Source of the DNA: Azospirillum sp. B21
GTDB taxonomy: Bacteria; Pseudomonadota; Alphaproteobacteria; Azospirillales; Azospirillaceae
Length of the DNA stretch: 64,000 nucleotides
Direction: 5' to 3'
Assembly (NCBI RefSeq): GCF_008364825.1
Contig: NZ_VTTO01000002.1
Location: 62,001-126,000, forward strand
The notes under the pieces were generated by a model. The model saw only the letters and a list, made by a program, of their open reading frames with translations, was not told where the DNA came from and did not search any database. Position numbers and translations under genes: made by a program. Below are positions 20,308 through 29,301 of this stretch, piece after piece; position 1 is the stretch's first letter, and every line of letters begins with the position of its first letter.

Positions 20308-21387
20308 TTAGCGGGCGGGGCTGTGGCTGACGGCGGACTGGAGCGCCAGCATCACGCGGTCGAGCAGGAAGCCGATCAGGCCGATGGTGAAGACCGCCAC
20401 CATGATCTTGGCGAGCGAGCTGGAGGAGCCGTTCTGGAACTCATCCCAGACGAATTTTCCGAGGCCGGGGTTCTGGGCCAGCATCTCCGCAGCGATCAGC
20501 ACCATCCAGCCCACGCCCAGCGACAGCCGCAGGCCGGTGAAGATGTAGGGCAGTGCCGACGGCAGCACGAGGCGGCGGACCATGGTGAAGCCGGACAGCT
20601 GCAGCACCTTGCCGACATTCATCAGGTCGCGGTCGATGGAGGACACGCCGACCGCCGTGTTGATCAGCGTCGGCCACAGCGAGCACAGCGTGACGGTGAT
20701 GGCGGAGGTCAGGAAGGACTTCTCGAACAGCGGGTCGCTGCCCGACACGGTGGCGCTGACCACCATGGTGACCAGCGGCAGCCAGGCCAGCGGCGACACC
20801 GGCTTGAAGATCTGGATCAGCGGGTTGATCGCGGCGTTGACGGTCGGCGACAGGCCGCTCGCCACACCCAGCGGCACCGCCACCAGGGCGCCCAGCAGGA
20901 AGCCGGTGAAGACCGTCTTCAGGCTGGTGAAGATCTGGTCGATGTAGGTCGGCTTGCCGGCATAGGGGCGGGTCTTCACCTCGGCCGCCGGGTCCTTCGC
21001 CAGGATCTCGGCGTTGCGCTTGGCCTGCCGGTCGTAGAAGGCGGCTTCCTTGGCGCGTTCGGCCTTGTGGTCGGCGTAGAGGTTCGTCGCCTGCTCCCAC
21101 ACCTGGGCCGGGCCGGGGATGGCGCCCAGGCTGGTCTGCACCTGCGGGGCGGCCCAGCCCCAGGCGGCGAGGAACAGCAGGATGGCGGTCAGTGGGATGC
21201 CCATCTGGCGCCAAAGCTCGATACCCTGCTGGCGCGGATTCTCGCCGGATGCCAGCCGCAGCAGCGGCGCCAGCCAGCCGAGGCCGATCGTGGTCAGGGC
21301 GGAGGCGATGCGGTTGAGGGTGTGGGTGCGGCGGGCCTTGCGCTGGGCGCGGGCGAGGTCGGCGGAGGTGTCGGTCAGGCTGGTCAT
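20308..21387 (-). CDS. nrtB: Nitrate ABC transporter permease
   Basis: A 359-residue inner-membrane permease of the NrtB/SsuC class. After a cytoplasmic N-terminus it has a first membrane helix (IPLTAILLFLAAWGWA), a periplasmic insertion of about 90 residues and a binding-protein-dependent transport domain. The EAA-type loop is near VLQLSGFTMVRRLVLPSALP. The extra N-terminal 60 residues and the periplasmic loop are typical of proteobacterial NrtB. It lies 27 bp upstream of the ATPase gene and is separated from nrtA by repeat element A2. Confidence 0.9.
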   Translation of the reverse strand: MTSLTDTSADLARAQRKARRTHTLNRIASALTTIGLGWLAPLLRLASGENPRQQGIELWRQMGIPLTAILLFLAAWGWAAPQVQTSLGAIPGPAQVWEQATNLYADHKAERAKEAAFYDRQAKRNAEILAKDPAAEVKTRPYAGKPTYIDQIFTSLKTVFTGFLLGALVAVPLGVASGLSPTVNAAINPLIQIFKPVSPLAWLPLVTMVVSATVSGSDPLFEKSFLTSAITVTLCSLWPTLINTAVGVSSIDRDLMNVGKVLQLSGFTMVRRLVLPSALPYIFTGLRLSLGVGWMVLIAAEMLAQNPGLGKFVWDEFQNGSSSSLAKIMVAVFTIGLIGFLLDRVMLALQSAVSHSPAR

Positions 21388-21410
21388 GGCGGGGTGTCCC
21401 TTCGGAAAGG

Positions 21411-21520
21411 TCCCTTCTCCCCCCTGGGGAGAAGGTTAGGATGAGGGGGTTCGGCGCAGCCGAAGAGATCCTCGAAACGGATCCCCCTCACCCCGACCCT
21501 CTCCCCGGGGGGGAGAGGGA
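21411..21520. repeat. Palindromic repeat family A, copy 2
   Basis: A 110 bp element with outer hairpin arms (CTTCTCCCCCCTGGGGAGAAG and CCTCTCCCCGGGGGGGAGAGG) and a divergent core that retains GAGATCCTCG. It fills most of the gap between nrtA and nrtB on the minus strand. On the operon RNA it would form two stable hairpins just downstream of the binding-protein gene. Confidence 0.85.
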
Positions 21521-21547
21521 GGATTGGGCAGGTGGGGGCAATGCAGC

Positions 21548-22939
21548 TCAGCCCCCCACCACCTGACCGCCTTCGACCTTCTGGTCGCCCTTCAGGCCGA
21601 TGGGCTGCTTGGCGAGGTAGTCGTTCGGCTTGCGGCCGTCATAGGCGATGCCATCGATGAAGCCGTTGTCGACCGGCTTGTAGCCGTCGCTCTTCCAGGG
21701 GAAGTCGGCTTCCTTCGACTTGCCTTCCTCGACCAGCAGCTTGGCGGCCTGGAGATAGACGTCGGGCTTGTAGACCTTGCGCGCGGTCTCGTCGTACCAG
21801 GCGTCCGGCTTGGCCTCGGCGATCTGGCCCCAGCGGCGCATCTGGGTCAGGTACCAGACGGCGTCGGAATAGAAGGGATATGTGGCGTTGTAGCGGAAGA
21901 AGACGTTGAAGTCGGGAACGTCGCGCTTGTCGCCCTTCTCATATTCGAAGGTGCCGGTCATCGAGTTGGCGATCACCTTGGCGTCGGCGCCGACATATTC
22001 GGGCTTTGCCAGGATCTTCACGGCCTCGGCGCGGTTGGCGTTGTTGTTCTCGTCCAGCCACTGGGCGGCGCGGATCAGCGCCTTGACGACGGCCAGATGG
22101 GTCTTGGGGTTCTTGGCAGCCCAATCGTCGGTGACGCCGAAGACCTTCTCGGGGTTGTTTTTCCAAATCTCGGTGTCGGTGATGACGGGGACGCCGATGC
22201 CCTTGATCACCGCCTGCTGGTTCCACGGCTCGCCGACGCTGTAGCCGTAGATGGTGCCGGCCTCCAGCGTCGCCGGCATCTGCGGCGGCGGGGTGACGGA
22301 CAGCAGCGCGTCGGCACCGATCTGGCCCGACACGTCGGTCGGGCTGTAGAAGCCGGGGTTGATCCCGCCCGACGCCAGCCAATAGCGCAGCTCGTAATTG
22401 TGGGTCGAGACCGGAAAGACCATGCCCATGTTGAAGGGCTTGCCCTCGGCCTTGTACTGGGCGATCACCGGCTTCAGCGCGTCGGCCTTGATCGGGTGGA
22501 CCGGCTTGCCGTCGGCGCCCTTCGGCACGTTGACCTTCATCTTTTGCCAGACGTCGTTCGACAGCGTGATGCCGTTGCCGTTCAAGTCCATCGAGAAGGC
22601 GGTGACGATGTGCGCCTTGGTGCCGAAGCCGATGGTCGCGCCCAGCGGCTGGCCGGCCAGCATGTGGGCGCCGTCCAACTCGCCGGAGATCACGCGGTCG
22701 AGCAGGACCTTCCAGTTCGCCTGCGGCTCCAGCGTTACCGACAGGCCTTCATCCTCGAAGAAGCCCTTTTCGGCGGCGATGGCGAGCGGCGCCATGTCGG
22801 TCAGCTTGATGAAGCCGAGCTTCAGCTGGTCCTTCTCGACGTCGAGCGGCGCGGCGATGGCAGAGACGCCCGCCGTCAGGGCGATGACCGCAGCGGCGGA
22901 TGCGAGAAGGCGGCGGAGGGTGGGAGGGGACTGGGCCAC
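21548..22939 (-). CDS. nrtA: Nitrate-binding periplasmic protein
   Basis: A 463-residue NrtA/CmpA-type binding protein if translation starts at GTG 22939, which has GGAG nine bases upstream. The N-terminus APSTLRR-like segment ([17 protein letters not shown]) is a cleavable signal ending around [29 protein letters not shown] and [19 protein letters not shown] are the recognisable family segments. The much longer upstream in-frame ORF is leader RNA, not protein. First gene of the nrt operon, it delivers nitrate (and probably nitrite) to NrtB. Confidence 0.88.
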   Translation of the reverse strand: MAQSPPTLRRLLASAAAVIALTAGVSAIAAPLDVEKDQLKLGFIKLTDMAPLAIAAEKGFFEDEGLSVTLEPQANWKVLLDRVISGELDGAHMLAGQPLGATIGFGTKAHIVTAFSMDLNGNGITLSNDVWQKMKVNVPKGADGKPVHPIKADALKPVIAQYKAEGKPFNMGMVFPVSTHNYELRYWLASGGINPGFYSPTDVSGQIGADALLSVTPPPQMPATLEAGTIYGYSVGEPWNQQAVIKGIGVPVITDTEIWKNNPEKVFGVTDDWAAKNPKTHLAVVKALIRAAQWLDENNNANRAEAVKILAKPEYVGADAKVIANSMTGTFEYEKGDKRDVPDFNVFFRYNATYPFYSDAVWYLTQMRRWGQIAEAKPDAWYDETARKVYKPDVYLQAAKLLVEEGKSKEADFPWKSDGYKPVDNGFIDGIAYDGRKPNDYLAKQPIGLKGDQKVEGGQVVGG

Positions 22940-23073
22940 GTCGGTTGCTCCATCTCTGAAATCCGGACCAGCGGTCGGGTGGGGCGACACCGGTGTCGAT
23001 TTTCTGGGCAAGTCCCGGACTGGCTGTTTTTCGGGCAGTATGGCCATCGAAAGCGTCCAGCGGGATCGACCGG

Positions 23074-23179
23074 AAAAGCCTTGTTGCAAGGCCCGTCGAT
23101 ACCGGGGTCGGCAACACTGCCGGGGCTGGCCCATCATTGGACGCTTGGGATGCACGCACCGTCGTTGGCGCGTCTCTGG
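23074..23179 (-). promoter_or_regulatory. Leader of nrtA with two hexaloop hairpins and a terminator-like hairpin
   Basis: The expected transcript start is near 23179. Reading the minus strand, hairpin 1 at 23171-23156 is GCGCC-AACGAC-GGTGC. Hairpin 2 at 23122-23109 is CGGC-AGTGTT-GCCG. Both have six-base loops with A at position 1 and G at position 4, the pattern recognised by ANTAR proteins such as NasT. A third hairpin at 23092-23078, GCCTTG-CAA-CAAGGC, is followed by TTTT and could be the terminator. About 33 bases separate hairpins 1 and 2, longer than usual. No folding calculation was done. Confidence 0.5.
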
Positions 23180-23190
23180 CCTCCCTCTTC

Positions 23191-23205
23191 GCAAGGCTCA
23201 TGCCA
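23191..23205 (-). promoter_or_regulatory. Sigma-54 promoter for nrtA
   Basis: The minus strand reads TGGCATG-AGCC-TTGC, one base from the -24/-12 consensus TGGCACG-N4-TTGC. It lies about 250 bp upstream of the nrtA start and faces it, giving a leader of about 240 nt. Confidence 0.75.
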
Positions 23206-23459
23206 AAGGATGGGTTTTGCCGAAAAATGGGTCGGAGCGATTGATTCATCTGGCTATGACCCGGCGGAAGGTATGAAGCACCCGGCGGGGTGACCGCACC
23301 GTCTGCTGATTTTTGCGGCGCACACAGACCTGCTTGGTCATCCTTTGTGCAAGACCTAAGGATGATCCAAAAACAGGCACCTAGGTATCGGGTGCGGAAG
23401 GGCGCGGGAAGCCGCGGAATCTCTGAGTTTTTCCCGATACCGTCGGCTTGCGAATGGAT

Positions 23460-23474
23460 TGGCACGCGGCTTGC
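23460..23474 (+). promoter_or_regulatory. Sigma-54 promoter for nirB
   Basis: TGGCACG-CGGC-TTGC matches the -24/-12 consensus perfectly. It lies 256 bp upstream of the nirB start. The 254 bp between it and the divergent nrtA promoter should contain NtrC sites. The best candidate, GCACCCGGCGGGGTGA near 23279, is only a weak match. The remaining sequence between the promoters contains nothing else I can assign. Confidence 0.88.
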
Positions 23475-23542
23475 GAAGGGAATGGCGAGACTACAGCGGG
23501 CGCCAGCAACGTCGCCAGTGCCCGCGACACCGCCGAAACCCA

Positions 23543-23583
23543 CGCGACGACGCGCGGATTTGGCTCTGGTTCGACGACGAACC
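23543..23583 (+). promoter_or_regulatory. Tandem hairpins in the nirB leader (candidate NasT target)
   Basis: Hairpin 1 at 23543-23554 is CGCG-ACGA-CGCG and hairpin 2 at 23568-23583 is GGTTCG-ACGA-CGAACC. Both present the same apical GACGAC when the closing G-C pair is opened to make a hexaloop. They are 13 nt apart and hairpin 2 lies 11 nt before the terminator. The layout fits an ANTAR antitermination leader, but loop position 1 is G, not the expected A. Confidence 0.5.
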
Positions 23584-23594
23584 GCCCGGACAAC

Positions 23595-23675
23595 GGCGTC
23601 CGAACAGGTGTGCATCCGCCTTCGCGATCCACTCGCGGGGCAGGGACGCAGGCCCGTTCGGACGCCTTTCTTTTT
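23595..23675 (+). terminator. Attenuator terminator in the nirB leader
   Basis: An 11-bp perfect inverted repeat, GGCGTCCGAAC (23595-23605) and GTTCGGACGCC (23656-23666), is followed immediately by TTTCTTTTT. The 50-nt interior carries a smaller hairpin, CGCGA-TCCAC-TCGCG. It lies between the sigma-54 promoter and the nirB start, so it would stop transcription about 190 nt into the leader unless antiterminated. Confidence 0.85.
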
Positions 23676-23729
23676 GGCCCCGTGCCTGACTTGCAGCAGG
23701 CCGGACACGATAGACGAGGCAGACGCGCC

Positions 23730-26243
23730 ATGGACATGCATCTCTCATCGAACAACGGGCCCGCCGTCGAAGCTAACGAGGCTGAACTGCGCAACGCCGG
23801 ACCGGCCAGGGAACGGCTGGTGGTGGTCGGCAACGGCATGGCCGGCATGAAGACGGTGGAGGAACTGCTGGCCAAGGCGCCCGGCCGCTTCGACATCACC
23901 GTCTTCGGGGCCGAACCGCATCCCAACTACAACCGCATCATGCTGTCGCCGGTGCTGGCGGGGGAGAAGACCTTCGACCAGATCGTGCTGAACAGCCGCG
24001 AATGGTACGACGCCAACGGCATCACCCTACTGACCGGCGAGCCGGTGGAGGGCATCGACCGCGAGGGCAAGACGGTCGTCTCGCAGTCCGGCCGCGTCGT
24101 TCCCTATGACAAGCTGCTGATTGCCACCGGCTCGATGCCCTTTATCATCCCGGTGCCGGGATCGACCCTGCCGGGCGTCATCGGCTTCCGCGATCTGGCC
24201 GACGTGGACGCCATGCTGGCGGCGGCGGAGAAGGGCGGTCGCGCCGTGGTGATCGGCGGCGGCCTGCTCGGGCTGGAGGCAGCGAACGGCCTGCGGGTCA
24301 AAGGCATGGACGTCACCGTCGTCCATTTGATGCCGACGCTGATGGAGCGCCAGCTCGACCCGTCGGCCGGCATGCTGCTGCAACGGGAGCTGGAGCGCCG
24401 CGGCATCGAGGTGCTGACCGGCGCCGACACTGCCGAGATCGTCGGTGAGGACCGGGTCGGCGCGGTGCGGCTGAAGGACGGGCGCGAGCTGCCGGCCGAC
24501 ATCGTCGTCATGGCGGTGGGCATCCGCCCCAACATGGCTTTGGGCAAGGCGGCCGGGCTGGATTGCGGGCGCGGCATCCGGGTGGATGACCAGATGCGCA
24601 CCAGCGACCCGTCGATCTACGCGGTCGGCGAATGCGTCGAGCATCGCGGCGTCACCTGGGGTCTCGTCGCCCCGCTGTTCGAGATGGCGAAGGTGCTGGC
24701 CCACGACCTCGCGGGTGGGGAGGGCGCCGCCTATACCGGCTCCGTCACCTCGACCAAGCTGAAGGTCACTGGCGTCGACGTGTTCTCCGCCGGTGATTTT
24801 TCGGGCGGGGAGGGGACGGAGGACATCGTGTTCCGCGATGCCGCCCGTGGCGTCTACAAGCGGCTGGTGCTGAAGGACGGCAAGCTGCTGGGCGCCGTGC
24901 TGTATGGCGACACCAAGGACGGCGCCTGGTACTTCTCGCTGCTGAAGGACGGGGCGGACATCTCGGCCGAACGCGACACCATGATTTTCGGCCAGGGCTT
25001 CGGCAGCGCCGATGCCGGTGATCCGAACGCCGCCATCGCGGCATTGCCTGACTCTGCCGAGATCTGCGGCTGCAACGGCGTGTGCAAGGGCACCATCGTC
25101 AAGGCGATCACCGAAAAGGGCCTGACCAGCCTGGACGAGGTGAAGGCGCACACCAAGGCGTCCGCCTCCTGCGGCGGCTGCTCCGGCACGGTGGAGCGGC
25201 TGCTGGCGGTGACGCTGGGCGATGGCTTCACCGCGGCGCCGAAGGTCAAGCCGATGTGCAAATGCACCCACCACACCCATGACGCGGTGCGGGCAGCCAT
25301 CGTCGACCGCGGGCTGAAGACCATGGCCGACGTGTTCCAGGCGATGGAATGGACGACGCCCGACGGCTGCGCGTCGTGCCGGCCGGCGCTGAACTATTAC
25401 CTGCTGTGCGCCTGGCCGGGCGAGTACCGGGACGACTACCAGTCGCGCTACATCAACGAGCGCGCCCACGCCAACATCCAGAAGGACGGCACCTATTCGG
25501 TCGTGCCGCGCATGTGGGGCGGCCTGACCAGTGCTGCGGAGCTGCGCGCCATCGCCGACGTGGTGGACAAGTTCGCCATCCCCACCGTGAAGGTCACCGG
25601 CGGCCAGCGCATCGACCTGTTCGGCGTGAAGAAGGAGGATCTGCCGGCGGTCTGGGCCGACCTGAACGCCGCCGGGATGGTGTCGGGCCATGCCTATGCC
25701 AAGGGGCTGCGCACGGTGAAGACCTGCGTCGGGTCGGAATGGTGCCGCTTCGGCACGCAGGATTCGACCGGGTTGGGCGTGAAGCTGGAGCGGATGACCT
25801 GGGGCACCTGGACCCCGCACAAGGTCAAGCTGGCGGTGTCCGGCTGCCCGCGCAACTGTGCCGAGGCGACCATCAAGGACCTGGGCGTGGTGTGCATCGA
25901 CAGCGGGTACGAACTGCATGTCGGCGGCAATGGCGGGCTGCATGTCCGGGCCTGCGACCTGCTGGTCCGCGTCGCGACGGAGGAGGAGGTGCTGGAATAC
26001 ACCGGCGCCTTCATGCAGCTGTACCGCGAGGAGGCCCGCTATCTGGAACGCACCGCGCCCTGGGTGGAGCGGGTCGGCCTCGACCACATCAAGGCGGCGC
26101 TGGTCGATGATCCGGAGCGGCGGCGGGCGCTGAACGCGCGTTTCCTGTTCTCGCAGACCTTCTCGCAGGACGACCCGTGGGCGGAGCGTGCCGCCAAGGG
26201 CGTCGACCGTCACGAATTCAATCTGCTCGCCGAAGTGGGGTAA
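23730..26243 (+). CDS. nirB: Assimilatory nitrite reductase [NAD(P)H] large subunit
   Basis: An 837-residue cytoplasmic enzyme that reduces nitrite to ammonium. FAD motif VVGNGMAGMKTVEELL lies near residue 32 and NAD motif VIGGGLLGLEAANGL near 174. BFD-like [2Fe-2S] cysteines are CGCNGVCKG near 447 and SCGGCSG near 483, with a second BFD-like segment from about 510. The sirohaem and [4Fe-4S] ligands are TCVGSEWC near 666 and GCPRNC near 706. ATG 23730 is preceded by GAGG. It is expressed from a sigma-54 promoter through an attenuated leader and is followed by nirD six bases later. Confidence 0.96.
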   Translation: MDMHLSSNNGPAVEANEAELRNAGPARERLVVVGNGMAGMKTVEELLAKAPGRFDITVFGAEPHPNYNRIMLSPVLAGEKTFDQIVLNSREWYDANGITLLTGEPVEGIDREGKTVVSQSGRVVPYDKLLIATGSMPFIIPVPGSTLPGVIGFRDLADVDAMLAAAEKGGRAVVIGGGLLGLEAANGLRVKGMDVTVVHLMPTLMERQLDPSAGMLLQRELERRGIEVLTGADTAEIVGEDRVGAVRLKDGRELPADIVVMAVGIRPNMALGKAAGLDCGRGIRVDDQMRTSDPSIYAVGECVEHRGVTWGLVAPLFEMAKVLAHDLAGGEGAAYTGSVTSTKLKVTGVDVFSAGDFSGGEGTEDIVFRDAARGVYKRLVLKDGKLLGAVLYGDTKDGAWYFSLLKDGADISAERDTMIFGQGFGSADAGDPNAAIAALPDSAEICGCNGVCKGTIVKAITEKGLTSLDEVKAHTKASASCGGCSGTVERLLAVTLGDGFTAAPKVKPMCKCTHHTHDAVRAAIVDRGLKTMADVFQAMEWTTPDGCASCRPALNYYLLCAWPGEYRDDYQSRYINERAHANIQKDGTYSVVPRMWGGLTSAAELRAIADVVDKFAIPTVKVTGGQRIDLFGVKKEDLPAVWADLNAAGMVSGHAYAKGLRTVKTCVGSEWCRFGTQDSTGLGVKLERMTWGTWTPHKVKLAVSGCPRNCAEATIKDLGVVCIDSGYELHVGGNGGLHVRACDLLVRVATEEEVLEYTGAFMQLYREEARYLERTAPWVERVGLDHIKAALVDDPERRRALNARFLFSQTFSQDDPWAERAAKGVDRHEFNLLAEVG

Positions 26244-26249
26244 CGGATC

Positions 26250-26627
26250 ATGGACAGCATCGTTATGGAAACCATCTGGACCCAGGTCGGCAGCATCGAC
26301 GACATCCCCGTGCTGGGCTCGCGCGTCGTCCGCACCCCCGACGGCGATATCGCGCTGTTCCGCACGGCGGCCGACGAGGTCTTCGCGCTGGAGGATGCCT
26401 GCCCGCACAAACAGGGGCCGCTGTCCCAGGGCATCGTCCATGGCCGCCGCGTCACCTGCCCGCTGCACAATTGGGTGATCGAACTGGCGACCGGCGAAGC
26501 CGTCGCCCCCGACGAGGGCCGCACCGGCCATGTTCCGGTGCGGGTGGAAGGGCGCAACGTCGCCATCGCGCTGGGCGAGGCCAAGTTGTCGCGCGGCGGC
26601 TGCCGCAAGGCCTGCGGCCATGTTTGA
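26250..26627 (+). CDS. nirD: Nitrite reductase small subunit
   Basis: A 125-residue Rieske-like protein. CPHKQGPL near residue 51 and CPLHNWVIEL near 70 correspond to the two CxH/CxxH cluster-binding motifs, here C-x-H and C-x-x-H, so an iron-sulphur cluster is possible. Many NirD proteins lack these ligands. It partners NirB in the cytoplasmic enzyme. Its last eight bases overlap the start of the nitrate reductase gene, indicating coupling. The C-terminal GGCRKACGHV tail is short and basic. Confidence 0.93.
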   Translation: MDSIVMETIWTQVGSIDDIPVLGSRVVRTPDGDIALFRTAADEVFALEDACPHKQGPLSQGIVHGRRVTCPLHNWVIELATGEAVAPDEGRTGHVPVRVEGRNVAIALGEAKLSRGGCRKACGHV

Positions 26628-29301
26628 CGGAGCGGAGCCGTCCTCCGGGCCGAAGCGGGAGGTGAAGACCACCTGTCCCTATTGCGGGGTCGGGTGCGGG
26701 GTGATTGCGCGCGTTTCGGCCGATGGCGCCGTGACCGTGCGCGGCGATGCCGACCACCCGGCGAACCGGGGACGGCTCTGCTCCAAGGGATCGGCGCTGG
26801 CCGACACGCTGGTGCCGGACGGGCGTCTGCTCCATCCGGAGATCGATGGCCGGCGCGTGTCGTGGGACGAGGCGCTGGACGAGGTGGCCCGGCGCTTTTC
26901 CGACGCCATCGCGACGCATGGGCCGGATTCGGTGGCCTTCTACGTCTCCGGCCAACTGCTGACGGAGGATTACTACGTCGCCAACAAGCTGATGAAAGGC
27001 TTCATCGGGTCGGCGAACATCGACACCAACTCCCGCCTGTGCATGGCGTCGTCGGTGGTCGGGCACAAGCGGGGCTTCGGTGCCGACGCGGTGCCGGGGA
27101 CCTACGAGGATTTCGAGTGCGCCGATCTGGTGGTGCTGGTGGGGTCGAACCTCGCCTGGTGTCATCCGGTTTTGCACCAGCGGCTGCTGGCGGCGCGGGC
27201 GGAACGGGGCACGCGCATTGTCGTGGTCGATCCGCGGCGGACCGACTGCGTCGATGCCGCCGACCGTCATCTGGCGCTGAAGGCCGGCACCGACGCGGTG
27301 CTGTTCAACGGGCTGCTGACCTATCTGGACAGCCGTGGGCATCGCGACGCCGGCTTCACCGCCGCCCATGCCGAGGGGGTGGAGGAGGCGCTGGCCGCCG
27401 CCCGCTCCGATGCGCCGGATGTGGCGACGGTGGCGCGGCGCTGCGGGCTGGACGAGGCGGAAATCGCTGCCTTCTATGCCGAATTCGCGGCGACCGGGCG
27501 GGTGGTGACGGTCTATTCGCAAGGCGTCAACCAGTCGTCCCAGGGCAGCGACACCGTCAACACCATCCTGAACGTGCATTTCCTGACAGGGCGCATCGGC
27601 CGGCCGGGCTGCGGTCCCTTCTCCGTCACCGGGCAGCCGAACGCCATGGGCGGGCGCGAGGTCGGCGGGCTGGCGAACCAGCTGGCCGCCCATATGGGCT
27701 TCACGACGGCGGAGGTGGACCGGGTCGGCCGCTTCTGGACCGCGCCGCGCATGGCGGACAAGCCGGGGCTGAAGGCGGTGGACCTGTTCCGCGCCATTGA
27801 GGCCGGCACGGTCAAGGCGGTGTGGATCATGGCGACCAACCCCGCCGTCAGCATGCCCGACGCCGGCCGCGTCAGCCGGGCGCTGGAGCGGTGCGAGACG
27901 GTGGTGGTCTCCGACTGCATCCGCGACACCGACACCGGCCGCTTCGCCCATATCCGCCTGCCGGCCAAGGGCTGGAGCGAGAAGGACGGCACCGTCACCA
28001 ATTCCGACCGCACCATCTCGCGCCAGCGCGCTTTCAAGGCGGAGGCTGGGGAAGCGCGGGCGGACTGGTGGATCATGACCCAGGTCGCGCGGCGGATGGG
28101 CTTCGGCGACGCTTTTCCGTATGAAAGCGCCGCCGCGGTGTTCCGCGAGCATGCCGCGCTGTCGGCTTTCGAGAATGGCGGGTCGCGCGCCTTCGACATC
28201 GGGGCGCTGAGTGGGCTGGACGATGCCGGGTACGAGGCGCTGGCTCCCTTCCCCTGGCCCTGGCGCGCTGGCGGCGAGCCTCAGAAGCGGCTGTTCGGCG
28301 ATGGCCGCTTCTTCACCGCGGACGGGCGCGCCAAGATGCTGGCGGTGACGGCGAAGCCGCTGCCGCGCGCGGTGCCGGACGGGGCGCTGCTGCTGAACAC
28401 GGGCCGGCTGCGCGACCAGTGGCACACGATGACCCGCACCAGTCTGTCGGCGCGTCTGTCGGCGCATGCGCCGGAACCTCGGCTGGACATCAACCCGGCG
28501 GATGCGGCGGCGCGGGGGCTGGTCGATGGCGGATTGGCCCGCATCGCCACCGCGGCGGGGGAGGCGCTGGCGCGGGTGCGCGTCACCGATGCCCAAAGCA
28601 AAGGCACCGTCTTCCTGCCGATGCATTGGACCGACCGCTTCACCGGCGCCTGCGTCATCGGCCGGCTGATCGACGACGGGGCGGTGGACCCCTTCTCCGG
28701 CCAGCCGGATCTGAAGCGGATGCCGGCGACGGTCGAACCATGGCGGCCGGACTGGACCGCCTTCCTGCTGGCCCGCCGGGCGGTCGAGCCCGCCCATGGC
28801 GGCTATTGGGCGCGTCGCGCGGTGACCGGCGGGCATCTGGTGGAGATGGCGGGGACGGGGGCGATTCCCGATCTTGCGGCGTGGCTGCCCGGCCTCGACC
28901 CTGTCGGGGCGGCGGTGGAGTTCCGCGACCCGGCGCGCGGCGGCCTGCGCATGGCCTGGATGGACGGCGACCGGCTGGAGGCCTGCCTGTTCGTCGCCGC
29001 CGACGGGCGTCTGCCGCCGCGCGGCTGGCTCGCCGGTCTGCTGGAGGCGGATGGGTTGGACGACGGCGCGCGGGCCGGGCTGCTCGCCGGGCGGGCGCCG
29101 GGTGCGGTGGCGGACGAGGGACGGATCGTTTGCGCCTGCTTCAGCGTCGGGATCAACCGGCTGGTCGGCGCCATCCGCGACCGGCGGCTGACCAGCGTGG
29201 CGGAGATCGGTGCGGCGTTGAAGGCCGGCACGAATTGTGGTTCCTGCGTGCCAGAACTCAAGGAGGTGCTTCGTCATGCTCACCAGCGCGAAGTGGCGTG
29301 A
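26620..29301 (+). CDS. nasA: Assimilatory nitrate reductase catalytic subunit
   Basis: An 893-residue molybdopterin enzyme. The N-terminal [4Fe-4S] site is TTCPYCGVGCGV near residue 17, with the fourth ligand in GRLCSKGSAL. The molybdopterin domains follow, with NTNSRLCMASSVVG near 138, GVNQSSQGSDTVN near 305 and the MoCo dinucleotide domain toward the C-terminus. A final BFD-like [2Fe-2S] domain (VCACFSVGINRLVGAIRD near 838, NCGSCVPELKEVL near the end) is typical of NasA that takes electrons from a NAD(P)H partner. No separate NasB is visible, so the electron donor is uncertain. ATG 26620 overlaps nirD. Confidence 0.95.
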   Translation: MFDGAEPSSGPKREVKTTCPYCGVGCGVIARVSADGAVTVRGDADHPANRGRLCSKGSALADTLVPDGRLLHPEIDGRRVSWDEALDEVARRFSDAIATHGPDSVAFYVSGQLLTEDYYVANKLMKGFIGSANIDTNSRLCMASSVVGHKRGFGADAVPGTYEDFECADLVVLVGSNLAWCHPVLHQRLLAARAERGTRIVVVDPRRTDCVDAADRHLALKAGTDAVLFNGLLTYLDSRGHRDAGFTAAHAEGVEEALAAARSDAPDVATVARRCGLDEAEIAAFYAEFAATGRVVTVYSQGVNQSSQGSDTVNTILNVHFLTGRIGRPGCGPFSVTGQPNAMGGREVGGLANQLAAHMGFTTAEVDRVGRFWTAPRMADKPGLKAVDLFRAIEAGTVKAVWIMATNPAVSMPDAGRVSRALERCETVVVSDCIRDTDTGRFAHIRLPAKGWSEKDGTVTNSDRTISRQRAFKAEAGEARADWWIMTQVARRMGFGDAFPYESAAAVFREHAALSAFENGGSRAFDIGALSGLDDAGYEALAPFPWPWRAGGEPQKRLFGDGRFFTADGRAKMLAVTAKPLPRAVPDGALLLNTGRLRDQWHTMTRTSLSARLSAHAPEPRLDINPADAAARGLVDGGLARIATAAGEALARVRVTDAQSKGTVFLPMHWTDRFTGACVIGRLIDDGAVDPFSGQPDLKRMPATVEPWRPDWTAFLLARRAVEPAHGGYWARRAVTGGHLVEMAGTGAIPDLAAWLPGLDPVGAAVEFRDPARGGLRMAWMDGDRLEACLFVAADGRLPPRGWLAGLLEADGLDDGARAGLLAGRAPGAVADEGRIVCACFSVGINRLVGAIRDRRLTSVAEIGAALKAGTNCGSCVPELKEVLRHAHQREVA

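Noticed and set aside
22985..22998. The palindrome CGACACCGGTGTCG as a terminator for nrtA.
   Set aside because: It has no T tract on either strand in the right place and no loop; it may be chance in GC-rich DNA.
22940..23194. Extending nrtA upstream to use the longer open frame.
   Set aside because: It would place the signal peptide internally and translate through the leader hairpins; GTG 22939 has the ribosome site.
23278..23400. NtrC binding sites between the two sigma-54 promoters.
   Set aside because: Candidates such as GCACCCGGCGGGGTGA and GCACCTAGGTATCGGGTGC have wrong spacing or imperfect halves, so none is listed as a site.
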